NCBI GenBank assembly: GCA_022827245.1
Contig: JAJDTI010000081.1
Coordinates: 1 to 64,000 of the forward strand
Direction: 5' to 3'
From: Pseudomonadales bacterium
GTDB lineage: Bacteria; Pseudomonadota; Gammaproteobacteria; Pseudomonadales; Azotimanducaceae
Length of the DNA stretch: 64,000 nt
The translations under genes were made by a program, and so were the position numbers. Below, one piece after another: positions 25,507-34,448 of the stretch (the stretch's first letter is position 1; each line of letters begins with the position of its first letter). The notes under the pieces were generated by a model that saw nothing but the letters and a program-made list of their open reading frames with translations, did no database searches and was not told where the DNA came from.

Positions 25507-28313
25507 AGGCGGACCCTTACCCCCGCCTGCATGCGCCGCCCGCTGTTCGAGATGAAGTACATCTGCTCGAGTCGCGAGACCGGGCCGACGATGTTGTACT
25601 GGTCGACGTTCTCGTCGGTGATGTTGATGGCCTCGAAGACGACGGCGATCTTGTCCGTCACCTGGTAGCCGAAGCCGGCGTCGAGCTGCCAGTAGTCGCT
25701 CGTGAACAGCGGGTTGCCCCGGTCGGCCGCGATCGAGGTCAGGAAGCTCTCGCGCTGGTTCCACGCGACGCGGGCGCTGATCCTGTACTTCTCGTAGAAG
25801 ATCACCGCGTTGGTGGTGTTCCGCGACAGCCCCGGCACGTCGAACGCGACGCCGCTGTTCGGGTTGATGAACTCGGCGTCGGTGTCGACCCAGGTGTGGT
25901 TGAAGATCACGCCGAAACCGTCCCAGGGCGAGGGCAACTGCGTGAACGAGTACTGCGCCGCGAACTCGATGCCGCCGATGAACGCTCCGTCCTCGTTGCT
26001 CGGACCCCGGTACAGCAGCCGGACGTCGCCGCCGGACTCCGGGTCGAACAGCGTGCTGCCGTCGGGTTCGAACCAGGTCCGCCGTTCGGTGATCTGGATG
26101 ATGAACGAATCCACCTGCTTGCCGAACGCGTTCAGGGCCACGATCGCGTCGTCCATCGGGTACCACTCGATACCGATGTCCAGCTGCTCCGCGATGTAGG
26201 GCTCGAGTTGCGGGTCGCCCTCGTTCACCTGGCGCGAGGAGACGTGCTTGGTGCCGCCGGGGTTCAGGTCCGCAAACGCGGGCTGGGTCATCACCTTGCC
26301 CCATGCGAACCGCGCGATGAGGTCCTCGCGCAGTTCGAACTTCAGGTTCAGCGCCGGCAGCAGCTCGGCGAACTTGTTGTCGTGCGTCTGGAACTCCGCC
26401 GGCCCGAGCTGGAACTCCCACGCGCCCGCTGTCTCGTAGAAGACCATCTGCTCGACGGGCTGCACGTTGCCGGTGGAGGCGCGGTCGAGCTGGATCCAGC
26501 GCGCGCCGACGTTACCGGACCAGGGGAAGTCGCCGATCGTGCCGGACATCTCGACCATGAAGTACAGCGCGAGGGTATCCTCGTTGATGAAGAACTCCTC
26601 CGCATGCGCGGTGTGCACCTCCTCGAAGCGACTCGGGTCGATTTCGTCGCGGCGCCCGATGAGGTACTTGTCTCGCACGTCGTCCTGATCCTGTATGAGC
26701 CAGGGCTGGGGCCAGTCGGCGCCGTCGATGCCGGAGAAGGCGTTGTCCGGGTTGCGCTGGTGCCGGACATCCGTCAACTTGGTGCCTCCCGCGGCGAAAT
26801 CGCCGTAGCGGGGACCCATCCTGTAACCCCTCCGCCGCCACGTGCGCTCCCGGTCCCGGAAACTCAGGCCCGCATGGAAGGCGGTGCCGTCGTCGAAGTG
26901 GTAGGTGGCGTCGAAGCGGTACTGGGTTTCCTGGTCCGTGGATGTGCGTGTCTGGGTCGAGAAGACCTGAAGGTTGTAGTCGTTCGGGTCGAGCAGGTCC
27001 TTGTAGACGTTGATCTTCGGGATATAGCTGTCGCGGATGTCGTAAGTCAGGGGCACGGCCGGGATGTCGTAGTAGCTCTCGTGGTAGGACGAGACACGGT
27101 CCCCGGACGACCGCGAGACGTCGAAGTTGAGCGTCCAGTTCTCCGTCGGCGTGTACTTCGCGTTCACGGCGAACTGGTCGGTCGTAGGGTCTTCGACCCG
27201 GGGACGATTTCTCGGTCGTGGCCGCGCCCTCTCCGTGCGGATGTACGTCACGATCTGGTTCTCGTTGAGCAGCACCTCGCTCGCGCCGTTCGCGAGCCCC
27301 GCCTGGTAGCGCCACGGAATCTGCCAGTCGTCGTAGTCGCGGTCCATCTGCGAATACAGGATGTCGGCGGTGACGTCCCACTGCTCGTTCGGCCGCCACT
27401 GCAGCGCGGCGCTGGCGTTGATGCGCTGGATGTCCTCGATGAGGATGCCCTGGCGGAGGTTGCCCGGCGCGTAACCGCAACCGACGTCGGGGTTCTCGAC
27501 GCCGGGCAGGGCGCAGCCGCGCAGCAACTCGCCGGTCGCCAGGTTGATGGCGTTGTTGAAGACCTTCGGCTCGGAGTCGGAAACGTTGAACCAGTCCTCC
27601 CGCGTGACGCGGTCGTCGCCCGCGACGCTGACCAGGAAGCCGAGCGTGTTGTCCGCGAACGAGTCGCTGTAGACCCCCGCGAAGCGGTAGCCGTTGTCGT
27701 CGGCCAGGTCGTCGTCGGTCATGAAGACGTTGCCCGCCATGATCCGCCGACCGCCGTTGTCGAACGGCCGCCGCGTCCGGATGTTGATCGTGCCGCCCAT
27801 GCCGCCTTCCATGAGGTTGGCCTGGGCAGACTTGTAGACCTCCACCGCCTGCACCAGTTCGGCCTGCATCGACTCGAAGCGGAAGGTCCGCTGCTGGCTG
27901 TGGTCGCCGGTGCCGCCGGCGAACGCCTGCGTGCCGCCGGACAGCGCGCCGCGGCCGTTGACCAGCACGCGGGTGAACTGCGGACCGAGACCGCGGATCG
28001 ACACCAGCGCGCCCTCGCCGCGCATGCGGTCGATGGCGACGCCGGAGACGCGCTGCAGCGACTCGGCGAGGTTCTGGTCCGGGAACTTGCCGATGTCCTC
28101 CGCGACGAGGGCGTCCATGACGTTGTCGGCGTCGCGCTTCATGTCCAGCGACTGGCGCAAACTGCCGCGGATGCCGGTGACGACGACCTCCTCGATCAGT
28201 TCCTCGTCGTCCTCGCCCTCGGCGAACACGACCTGCCCCCCCCCCGGCAGGGCGAGGGCAAAAGCGGCGGTGAACAGGGCTGCGCGTCGGGTGAGGCGGT
28301 GATGCGGATGCAT
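25503..28313 (-). CDS. TonB-dependent receptor (2 of 4), possibly phase-variable
   Basis: A 936-aa paralogue of receptor 1 with the same parts: signal peptide ALFTAAFALALPGGGQVVFA, acidic EGEDDEE linker, EVVVTGIRGSLRQS plug start and GRRMQAGVRVRL end. The difference of note is a run of ten G (coding strand, codons 23-26) that encodes GGG where the paralogues have GA; a change of one base there would shift the frame inside the signal peptide. The central loops (residues about 390-560) differ most from receptors 1 and 3, which suggests a different ligand. It has its own promoter at 28343 and its own terminator at 25401. Confidence 0.92.
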   Translation of the reverse strand: MHPHHRLTRRAALFTAAFALALPGGGQVVFAEGEDDEELIEEVVVTGIRGSLRQSLDMKRDADNVMDALVAEDIGKFPDQNLAESLQRVSGVAIDRMRGEGALVSIRGLGPQFTRVLVNGRGALSGGTQAFAGGTGDHSQQRTFRFESMQAELVQAVEVYKSAQANLMEGGMGGTINIRTRRPFDNGGRRIMAGNVFMTDDDLADDNGYRFAGVYSDSFADNTLGFLVSVAGDDRVTREDWFNVSDSEPKVFNNAINLATGELLRGCALPGVENPDVGCGYAPGNLRQGILIEDIQRINASAALQWRPNEQWDVTADILYSQMDRDYDDWQIPWRYQAGLANGASEVLLNENQIVTYIRTERARPRPRNRPRVEDPTTDQFAVNAKYTPTENWTLNFDVSRSSGDRVSSYHESYYDIPAVPLTYDIRDSYIPKINVYKDLLDPNDYNLQVFSTQTRTSTDQETQYRFDATYHFDDGTAFHAGLSFRDRERTWRRRGYRMGPRYGDFAAGGTKLTDVRHQRNPDNAFSGIDGADWPQPWLIQDQDDVRDKYLIGRRDEIDPSRFEEVHTAHAEEFFINEDTLALYFMVEMSGTIGDFPWSGNVGARWIQLDRASTGNVQPVEQMVFYETAGAWEFQLGPAEFQTHDNKFAELLPALNLKFELREDLIARFAWGKVMTQPAFADLNPGGTKHVSSRQVNEGDPQLEPYIAEQLDIGIEWYPMDDAIVALNAFGKQVDSFIIQITERRTWFEPDGSTLFDPESGGDVRLLYRGPSNEDGAFIGGIEFAAQYSFTQLPSPWDGFGVIFNHTWVDTDAEFINPNSGVAFDVPGLSRNTTNAVIFYEKYRISARVAWNQRESFLTSIAADRGNPLFTSDYWQLDAGFGYQVTDKIAVVFEAINITDENVDQYNIVGPVSRLEQMYFISNSGRRMQAGVRVRL
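28236..28245. repeat. Homopolymer tract of ten C (G on the coding strand)
   Basis: Ten consecutive C on the plus strand within the signal-peptide codons of TonB receptor 2. It is a classic slippage-prone tract length; a sequencing miscount is the other explanation. Confidence 0.75.
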
Positions 28314-28342
28314 GGGTGCTCCCCCCTTCTCTCTAATTCGAA

Positions 28343-28370
28343 TTGAGATGCGACTATATTAAAACATCAA
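28343..28370 (-). promoter_or_regulatory. Sigma-70 promoter of TonB receptor 2
   Basis: Minus-strand TTGATG (28370-28365), 16-base spacer, TCTCAA (28348-28343). The 12-base box seen upstream of receptor 1 recurs at 28377-28388 at the same 6-base distance from the -35. Confidence 0.55.
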
Positions 28371-28398
28371 GCCCAATCGACATAGTGACGCTGCGCGT

Positions 28399-28427
28399 AA
28401 AGAGAAGGGACGCCACGAAGGCGTCCC
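28399..28427 (-). terminator. Rho-independent terminator of TonB receptor 3
   Basis: Minus strand GGGACGCC, five-base loop, GGCGTCCC, followed by TTCTCTTT. The U tract is weaker than in the other three. Confidence 0.75.
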
Positions 28428-28451
28428 TATGCCAATCTTCCTCTCCTACCC

Positions 28452-28522
28452 GGCAGTTTCGCGTCAGCGAAACTGCCAACGCGACCGCCAGGTCGCGCCG
28501 GGACGGGACAAGCCCGTCCTAC
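28452..28522. repeat. Cluster of three palindromes after TonB receptor 3
   Basis: An 11-bp perfect palindrome GGCAGTTTCGC / GCGAAACTGCC with a 4-base loop (28452-28477), a 6-bp one GCGACC / GGTCGC (28481-28496), and a minus-strand GTAG element (28522-28501) with stem GGACGGG / CCCGTCC whose TAG is the receptor stop. The first palindrome type is not seen elsewhere in the window. Confidence 0.65.
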
Positions 28523-31326
28523 AGGCGGACGCGTACGCCGGCCTGCATGCGGCGACCGCTGTTCGAGATGTAGTAGAGCTGCTCGAGCTGGGAGACCGGG
28601 CCGACGATGTTGTACTGGTCGACGTTCTCGTCGGTGATGTTGATGGCCTCGAAGACGACCGAAATCTTGTCCGTCACCTGGTAGCCGAAGCCCGCGTCGA
28701 GCTGCCAGTAGTCGCTCGTGAACTGCGGGTTGCCGCGGAGGCTCGAGATCACCGTCAGGAAGCTCTCGCGCTTGTTCCACGCGACGCGGGCGCTGACCTT
28801 GTACTTCTCGTAGAAGATCACGGCGTTCGTGGTGTTGCGCGACAGGCCCGGCACGTCGAACGCGACCCCGCTGCTCGGGTTGATGAACTCGGCGTCGGTG
28901 TCGACCCAGGTGTGGTTGAAGATCACGCCGAAACCGTCGAACGGCGAGGGCAGTTGCGTGAAGGCGTACTGCGCCGCGAACTCGATGCCGCCGATGAAGG
29001 CGCCGTCCCCGTTGCTCGGACCCTGGTACAGCAGGAAGAGGTTGCCGCCGGACTCCGGGTCGTACAGGGTGCTGCCGTCGGGCTCGAACCAGTCCCGTTG
29101 CTCGGTGATCTGGACGATGAACGACTCCACCTGCTTGCCGAACGCCTGCAGCGCGACGATCGCGTCGTCCGTCGGATACCACTCGAGGCCGATGTCCAAC
29201 TGCTCCGCGATGTAGGGCTCGAGATTCGGGTCGCCTTCCTGGACGCGGCGTGTACCGGAGTGCTTGGTTCCCCCGGGGTTCAGGTCGGCGAACGCGGGCT
29301 GCGTCATCACCTTGCCCCAGGCGAAGCGCGCGATCAGGTCCTCGCGCAACTCGAACTTCAGGTTCAGGGACGGCAGCACCTCGGCGAACCGGTTGCCGTG
29401 CGTCTGGAACTCGGCGGGTCCCAGGTCCATCTCCCAGATGCCCGCGGCTTCCAGGAAGACCATCTGCTCGACGGGCTGCACGTTGCCGGTGGAGTCGCGG
29501 TCCACCTGAATCCAGCGCGCGCCGACGTTGCCGGACCAGGGGAAGTCGCCGATGGTGCCGGACATCTCCACCATGAAGTACAGGGCCAGGGTGTCTTCGG
29601 TGATCGTGAAGTCCTCCTCGTGCGCGGTGGCCGCCGCGGTGAATCGGGCGGCCGGGATCTCGTCGCGGCGCGCGACGAAGTAGGTGGCCCGGACATCCTC
29701 GTGATCGGGCAGGAGCCAGGACTTGGGCCACGTGCCGGTGCCGCTGATGCCGGAAAAGGCATCGTCGACCGGCAGGGGGTAGTGGTTGACGTCGGTCAGC
29801 CGCTCGCCCGCGAAATCACCCCAGCGCGGGCCGAAGCTCAGGCTTCTCCGCTGCCAGAAGCGCTCCCGGTCGCGGAAGCTCAGGCCCGCGTGGAAGGCGG
29901 TGCCGTCGTCGAAGTGGTACGTGGCGTCGAAGCGGTACTGCGTTTCCGTGTCCTCGGCAATGTTCGTGCCCTCCCCGAAGACGATGAACTGGTAGACGTT
30001 CGGGTCGAGCAGGTTCTCTTCGATGGTGATCTTCGGGACATAGCTGTCGCGGATGTCGTAAGTCAGGGGGACGGCCGGAATGTCGTAGTAGTTGTCGCGG
30101 TGGAAACGAGTCCGGTCCCCGGTGCTGTGCGAGACGTCGAAGCTGAGCGTCCATTTCTCCGTCGGCGTGTACTGCGCGTTCACGGCGAACTGCTGGCTCT
30201 CGATGTCCTCGACACGGGGGCGCTGGAACGGACGCGGGCGTGCGGTTTCCGTGCGCATGTACGTCACGATCTGGTTCTCGTTGATCAGGACCTCGCTCGC
30301 GCCGTTGCCGAGTCCCGCCTGGGAGCGCCACGGCACCTGGAAGTCGTCCATGTCGCGGTCCATCTGCGAGTGCAGGACATCGACGGTGACGTCCCACTGC
30401 TCGTTCGGGCGCCACTGCAGCGCGGCGCTGGCGTTGATCCGCTCGACGTCCTCGAGGACGACGCCCTGGCGGATGTTGCCGGGCACGTAGCCGCAGCCGC
30501 GGTCGGGGTTTGCGATACCGGGCAGGCTGCACCCCTTGAGCGGCTCGCCGGTGGCCAGGTCAGTGGCCCGGTTGAAGATCTGCGGCCGGTAGTCGACGAT
30601 GTTGAACCAGTCCTCGCGCGTGGTCCGGTCGTCGCCCGCGACACTCACCAGGAAGCCGAGCGTGTTGTCGGCGAACGCGTCGCTGTAGACCCCCGCGAAG
30701 CGGTAGCCGTTCTCGTCGGCCAGGGCGTCGTCGGTCATGAACGCGTTGCCCGCGATGATCCGCCGTCCGCCGTTGTCGAACGGGCGCCGGGTGCGGATGT
30801 TGAGCGTGCCGCCCATGCCGCCCTCCATGAGGTTGGCCTGCGCCGACTTGTACACCTCGACCGCCTGCACCAGTTCGGCCTGCATGGACTCGAACCGGAA
30901 GGTCCGCTGCTGGCTGTGGTCGCCGATGTTGCCCGCGAACGCTTGGGTGCCGCCGGACAGCGCGCCGCGGCCGTTGACCTGCACGCGGGTGAACTGCGGA
31001 CCGAGGCCGCGGATCGAGACCTGGGCGCCCTCGCCGCGCATGCGGTCGATGGCGACGCCGGAGACGCGCTGCAGCGACTCGGCGAGGTTCTGGTCCGGGA
31101 ACTTGCCGATGTCCTCGGCGACGAGGGCGTCCATGACGTTGTCGGCGTCGCGCTTCATGTCGAGGGACTGGCGAAGGCTCCCGCGGATGCCGGTGACGAC
31201 GACTTCCTCGATGAGTTCCTCGTCGTCTTCGCCCTCTGCAAGGGCGATCTGCGTGCCTGGCAGGGCCAGGGCGAAAGCGGCGGCGAACGCGGTCGCGCGC
31301 CGTATCAAGCGGTGACTCGGATCCAT
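28519..31326 (-). CDS. TonB-dependent receptor (3 of 4)
   Basis: A 935-aa receptor very close to receptor 1 in plug and barrel. It has the signal peptide ATAFAAAFALALPGTQIALA, the EVVVTGIRGSLRQS plug start, FPDQNLAESLQRVSG, VSIRGLGPQFTRVQVNGR and the GRRMQAGVRVRL end. It differs from receptor 1 mainly in loops around residues 225-260 and 430-520. ATG 31326 follows GGAGGGAGGAAC-type purines. Transcribed from its own promoter at 31355-31382. As with the other three, an uptake role at the outer membrane is clear from the family, while the ligand is not. Confidence 0.93.
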   Translation of the reverse strand: MDPSHRLIRRATAFAAAFALALPGTQIALAEGEDDEELIEEVVVTGIRGSLRQSLDMKRDADNVMDALVAEDIGKFPDQNLAESLQRVSGVAIDRMRGEGAQVSIRGLGPQFTRVQVNGRGALSGGTQAFAGNIGDHSQQRTFRFESMQAELVQAVEVYKSAQANLMEGGMGGTLNIRTRRPFDNGGRRIIAGNAFMTDDALADENGYRFAGVYSDAFADNTLGFLVSVAGDDRTTREDWFNIVDYRPQIFNRATDLATGEPLKGCSLPGIANPDRGCGYVPGNIRQGVVLEDVERINASAALQWRPNEQWDVTVDVLHSQMDRDMDDFQVPWRSQAGLGNGASEVLINENQIVTYMRTETARPRPFQRPRVEDIESQQFAVNAQYTPTEKWTLSFDVSHSTGDRTRFHRDNYYDIPAVPLTYDIRDSYVPKITIEENLLDPNVYQFIVFGEGTNIAEDTETQYRFDATYHFDDGTAFHAGLSFRDRERFWQRRSLSFGPRWGDFAGERLTDVNHYPLPVDDAFSGISGTGTWPKSWLLPDHEDVRATYFVARRDEIPAARFTAAATAHEEDFTITEDTLALYFMVEMSGTIGDFPWSGNVGARWIQVDRDSTGNVQPVEQMVFLEAAGIWEMDLGPAEFQTHGNRFAEVLPSLNLKFELREDLIARFAWGKVMTQPAFADLNPGGTKHSGTRRVQEGDPNLEPYIAEQLDIGLEWYPTDDAIVALQAFGKQVESFIVQITEQRDWFEPDGSTLYDPESGGNLFLLYQGPSNGDGAFIGGIEFAAQYAFTQLPSPFDGFGVIFNHTWVDTDAEFINPSSGVAFDVPGLSRNTTNAVIFYEKYKVSARVAWNKRESFLTVISSLRGNPQFTSDYWQLDAGFGYQVTDKISVVFEAINITDENVDQYNIVGPVSQLEQLYYISNSGRRMQAGVRVRL

Positions 31327-31354
31327 GGGTGTTCCTCCCTCTCCTCTGCCCCAA

Positions 31355-31382
31355 TTGATACACGGCTACAATGAAGCGTCAA
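31355..31382 (-). promoter_or_regulatory. Sigma-70 promoter of TonB receptor 3
   Basis: Minus-strand TTGACG (31382-31377), 16-base spacer, TATCAA (31360-31355), the best -10 of the four. The 12-base upstream box of receptors 1 and 2 is not preserved here. Confidence 0.58.
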
Positions 31383-31445
31383 GCTCGACGGATGTCGTTT
31401 GTCGCTCCTGTTCGGAACGGGGACGGGCGTGCAGAGGCATCCCGC

Positions 31446-31474
31446 AAAAGAAAAGGGACGCCAACTGGCGTCCC
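31446..31474 (-). terminator. Rho-independent terminator of TonB receptor 4
   Basis: Minus strand GGGACGCC, loop of four with an extra A-T pair possible, GGCGTCCC, then TTTTCTTTT. Confidence 0.88.
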
Positions 31475-31476
31475 TT

Positions 31477-31554
31477 GTAGGGGCGACCCTCGTGGTCGCC
31501 CGTTCCGTCGTCCTGCCTCGATTCGAGACGGGACGGGTCAAGCCCGTCCCCTAC
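31477..31554. repeat. BIME-like pair of REP palindromes after TonB receptor 4
   Basis: Plus copy GTAG 31477-31501 (stem GGGCGACC / GGTCGCCC, loop CTCGT), spacer with CTCGATTCGAG, minus copy GTAG (31554-31551) with 8-bp stem GGGACGGG / CCCGTCCC (31530-31550). The minus TAG is the receptor stop. Confidence 0.65.
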
Positions 31555-34364
31555 AGGCGGACCCGAATACCCGCCTGCATGCGCCGTCCGCTGTTCGAGA
31601 TGAAGTAGAGCTGCTTCAACTGCGACACGGGGCCGACGATGTTGTAGCGGTCGACATTCTCGTTGGTGAGGTTGATGCCCTCGAACACCACCGAGATGTT
31701 GTCCGTGATCTCGTAGCCGAATCCGGCGTCGAGCTGCCAGTACGGGTTGGTGAACTCGGGGTTGGAGCGCGTGCTCGACACCCGGAGCAGGAAGCCGTCC
31801 CGGCGGTTCCAGGCGATCCGGCCGCTGAACTTGTACTTCTCGTAGAAGATCACGGCGTTGGTCGTGTGCTCGGAGAGGCCCGGCACGTCGAACGCGGCGC
31901 CGCTGTTCGGGTTCACGAATTCGGCGTCGGTGTCCACCCAGGTGTGGTTGAACTGCACGCCGAGGCCGTCGAAGGGCGAGGGCAACTGCGTGAACGCATA
32001 TTGCGCGGCGACTTCCAAGCCGCCGATGAAGGCGCCTTCCTCGTTGCGCGGGCCCTGGTACTGGAGCCGCACGTTGCCGCCGCTCTCCGGGTCCGGGATC
32101 GGGGCGTTCGTGTTGGGATCGATGAACTCGATGAGTTCCGTCACCGTGATGATGAACGAGTTGACCTCCTTGCCGAACGCGTGCAGCGCGATGATCGCGT
32201 CGTCCGTCGGGTACCACTCGATGCCGATGTCCAGTTGCTCGGCGACGTAGGGCTCAAGAAACGGGTTGCCTTCGTTGACGCGGCGCGTGGACGCGAGCTT
32301 GAACCCGCCCGGGTTCAGGTCGTTGAACGCGGGCTGCGACATCACCTTGCCCCAGGCGAAGCGCCCGACCAGGTCGTCGCGCAGGTCGAACTTCAGGTTG
32401 AGTGCCGGGAGTACCTCGGCGAAGCGGTTGCTGTGCGTCTGGAACTCGGCCGGCAGGAGCAGGAACACGAAGACCCCCGACGCCTCGGAGAAGACGACGT
32501 TGTCGATCGGCTGGACGTTCCCCGTCGAGTCGCGCTCCACGCGCACCCAGCGGGCGCCGGCGTTGCCCGACCAGGGGATGTCCCCGATGCTGCCGGCCAT
32601 CTCCAGCATGAAATACGCGCCCAGCGTGTCCTCTTCGACAATGAAGTCCTCCGAGGATGCCGAGTCCGCCGCGGTGAAACGTTCGGGCGGAATCTCGTCC
32701 CGGCGGTCGACCAGGTAGGTCTGCCGCACGGAGTCGGGATCGGCCGACAGCCACTGCTTCGGCCAGGTGTCGGAACCGTCGATGCCGGACCAGGCGTCGT
32801 CGACGGGCAGTTCGTGCCAGTCGACGGCCGTCAGCGGTTCGCCGATGAAGTCGCCGAAGCGGGTGCCGATCGCGATGCCGCGCCGCAGGTACATGCGCTC
32901 CTGCGAGCGGAAGCTGATGCCGGCGTGGAACGCCGTGCCGTCATCGAAGTGGTACGTGCCGTCCGCGCGGAACTGCGTTTCCTCGTCCTCCGAGAGGTTC
33001 ACCTGGTCCTGGAAGAACGAGAACGTGTAGACGTTCGGGTCCGACAGGTCGGCGTCGACGGAGATCTTGGGGATGTAGCTGTTGTTGATGTCGTACGTCG
33101 CGGGCGCACCCCCGGCGATGTCGTAGTAGGTGGTCGTCTGGATCTCGTCGACTTCGCCGGTCGCGTGGGACAGGTCAACGTTGAACTCGAGCCGCTCGGT
33201 CGGCGTGAACTTGAAGTTCAGGGCGAACTGCTGCTGCTGGGTCTCGGTGTCGAAGTCGCGCGGGAACGGCCGCGGGCGGGAACCCGTGGTCGCGAAGTAC
33301 GTGGTGACGTCGTTCTCGTTCAGGTGCACCTCGGTGGCGCGCCCGGCGAGTCCGGCCTGCGTGCGCAGGGGGTTCTGGTAGTCGGTGTACTGGCGCTCGA
33401 GTTCCGAGTGCAGCAGGTCGAGGGTGATCTCGAGGTCCTCGTTCGGGCGCCACTGCAGGGCCGACGAGAGATTGATGCGCTGCTTCTCCTCGATCACGAT
33501 GCCCATGCGGACGTTGCCGCCGGTGTAACCGCAGCCGACGTTGGGGTTCGCCACGCCCGGCAGGTCGCAGCCGCGCAGCAGGTTGCCGTTCTGGTCGACC
33601 GCGTTGCGGAAGATCTTGGGCTCGTAGTCAGGAATGTTGAACCAGTCTTCGCGGGTGGTCCGGTCGTCGGCCGCGAGGCTGACCAGGACGCCGAAGGTGT
33701 TGTCGGCGAAGGTGTCGCTCCAGACGCCGGCGGCGCGGTAGCCGTTGTCGTCGGCCAGGTCGTCGTCGGTCACGAAGGCATTGCCGGCCAGAATGCGTTG
33801 CCCGCCGTTGTCGAACGGCCGGCGCGTGCGGATGTTGATGGTGCCGCCCATGCCGCCCTCGAGCAGGTTGGCCTGGGCCGACTTGTAGACCTCGACGGCC
33901 TGCACGAGTTCGGCCTGCATGCCCTCGAAGCGGAAGGCGCGGTCGCCGGTCAGCCCGCCGATGGCCCCGGCGAAGGAGCCGCCCGCGCCGGAGAGGGCGC
34001 TGCGGCCGTTGACCTGGACGCGCACGAACTGCGGGCCGAGGCCGCGGATCGAGACCTGGGAGCCCTCGCCGCGGACGCGGTCGATGGCCACGCCGGGCAC
34101 GCGCTGCAGCGACTCGGCGAGGTTCTGGTCCGGGAACTTGCCGATGTCCTCGGCGACGAGCGCGTCGACGATGTTGTCGGCGTCGCGCTTCATGTCGATG
34201 GACTGGCGGATGCTGCCGCGGATACCGGTGACGACGACTTCCTCGATGATGCTGTCGTCGTCCTCTCCTTCCGCGAATGCGACTTGCGCGCCGGGAAGGG
34301 CGAGCAGGAAGGCGGCGGCGCATACGAAAGCGCGCCCGCCCGCGAACGGTCGGTCAATCTTCAT
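31551..34364 (-). CDS. TonB-dependent receptor (4 of 4, most divergent)
   Basis: A 937-aa receptor, first in position of the tandem array. It shares the plug core GKFPDQNLAESLQRVPGVAI and VSIRGLGPQFVRVQVNGR, and the GRRMQAGIRVRL end, but differs from the other three across the barrel; its linker reads EGEDDDSIIEEVV, and a GGSFAGAIGG plug loop replaces GGTQAFAG. The signal peptide is FVCAAAFLLALPGAQVAFA. This suggests an older duplication and a different ligand. The neighbouring DUF3604 gene is 84 bases past its promoter region, but no operon link is visible. Confidence 0.93.
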   Translation of the reverse strand: MKIDRPFAGGRAFVCAAAFLLALPGAQVAFAEGEDDDSIIEEVVVTGIRGSIRQSIDMKRDADNIVDALVAEDIGKFPDQNLAESLQRVPGVAIDRVRGEGSQVSIRGLGPQFVRVQVNGRSALSGAGGSFAGAIGGLTGDRAFRFEGMQAELVQAVEVYKSAQANLLEGGMGGTINIRTRRPFDNGGQRILAGNAFVTDDDLADDNGYRAAGVWSDTFADNTFGVLVSLAADDRTTREDWFNIPDYEPKIFRNAVDQNGNLLRGCDLPGVANPNVGCGYTGGNVRMGIVIEEKQRINLSSALQWRPNEDLEITLDLLHSELERQYTDYQNPLRTQAGLAGRATEVHLNENDVTTYFATTGSRPRPFPRDFDTETQQQQFALNFKFTPTERLEFNVDLSHATGEVDEIQTTTYYDIAGGAPATYDINNSYIPKISVDADLSDPNVYTFSFFQDQVNLSEDEETQFRADGTYHFDDGTAFHAGISFRSQERMYLRRGIAIGTRFGDFIGEPLTAVDWHELPVDDAWSGIDGSDTWPKQWLSADPDSVRQTYLVDRRDEIPPERFTAADSASSEDFIVEEDTLGAYFMLEMAGSIGDIPWSGNAGARWVRVERDSTGNVQPIDNVVFSEASGVFVFLLLPAEFQTHSNRFAEVLPALNLKFDLRDDLVGRFAWGKVMSQPAFNDLNPGGFKLASTRRVNEGNPFLEPYVAEQLDIGIEWYPTDDAIIALHAFGKEVNSFIITVTELIEFIDPNTNAPIPDPESGGNVRLQYQGPRNEEGAFIGGLEVAAQYAFTQLPSPFDGLGVQFNHTWVDTDAEFVNPNSGAAFDVPGLSEHTTNAVIFYEKYKFSGRIAWNRRDGFLLRVSSTRSNPEFTNPYWQLDAGFGYEITDNISVVFEGINLTNENVDRYNIVGPVSQLKQLYFISNSGRRMQAGIRVRL

Positions 34365-34390
34365 GCGATGGTCCTCTCTCCAACCGGCTA

Positions 34391-34420
34391 ATGAGACACG
34401 AAGAGCCGTACGCAGGTCAA
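34391..34420 (-). promoter_or_regulatory. Possible promoter of TonB receptor 4
   Basis: Minus-strand TTGACC (34420-34415) and TCTCAT (34396-34391), spaced by 18 bases. It is weaker than the other three, and a 16-base spacing would give TGTCTC instead. Confidence 0.4.
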
Positions 34421-34448
34421 CCTTGGAGGCCGGACGGAGGGGTCGCCG

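Noticed and set aside
22469-34391. Long open frames on the plus strand antisense to each TonB receptor (for example about 25392-28346 and 28429-31374)
   Set aside because: They are a by-product of high GC in the third position of the real genes; the translations are Arg/Val/Asp-rich and show no family motif, whereas the minus-strand frames have complete receptor signatures.
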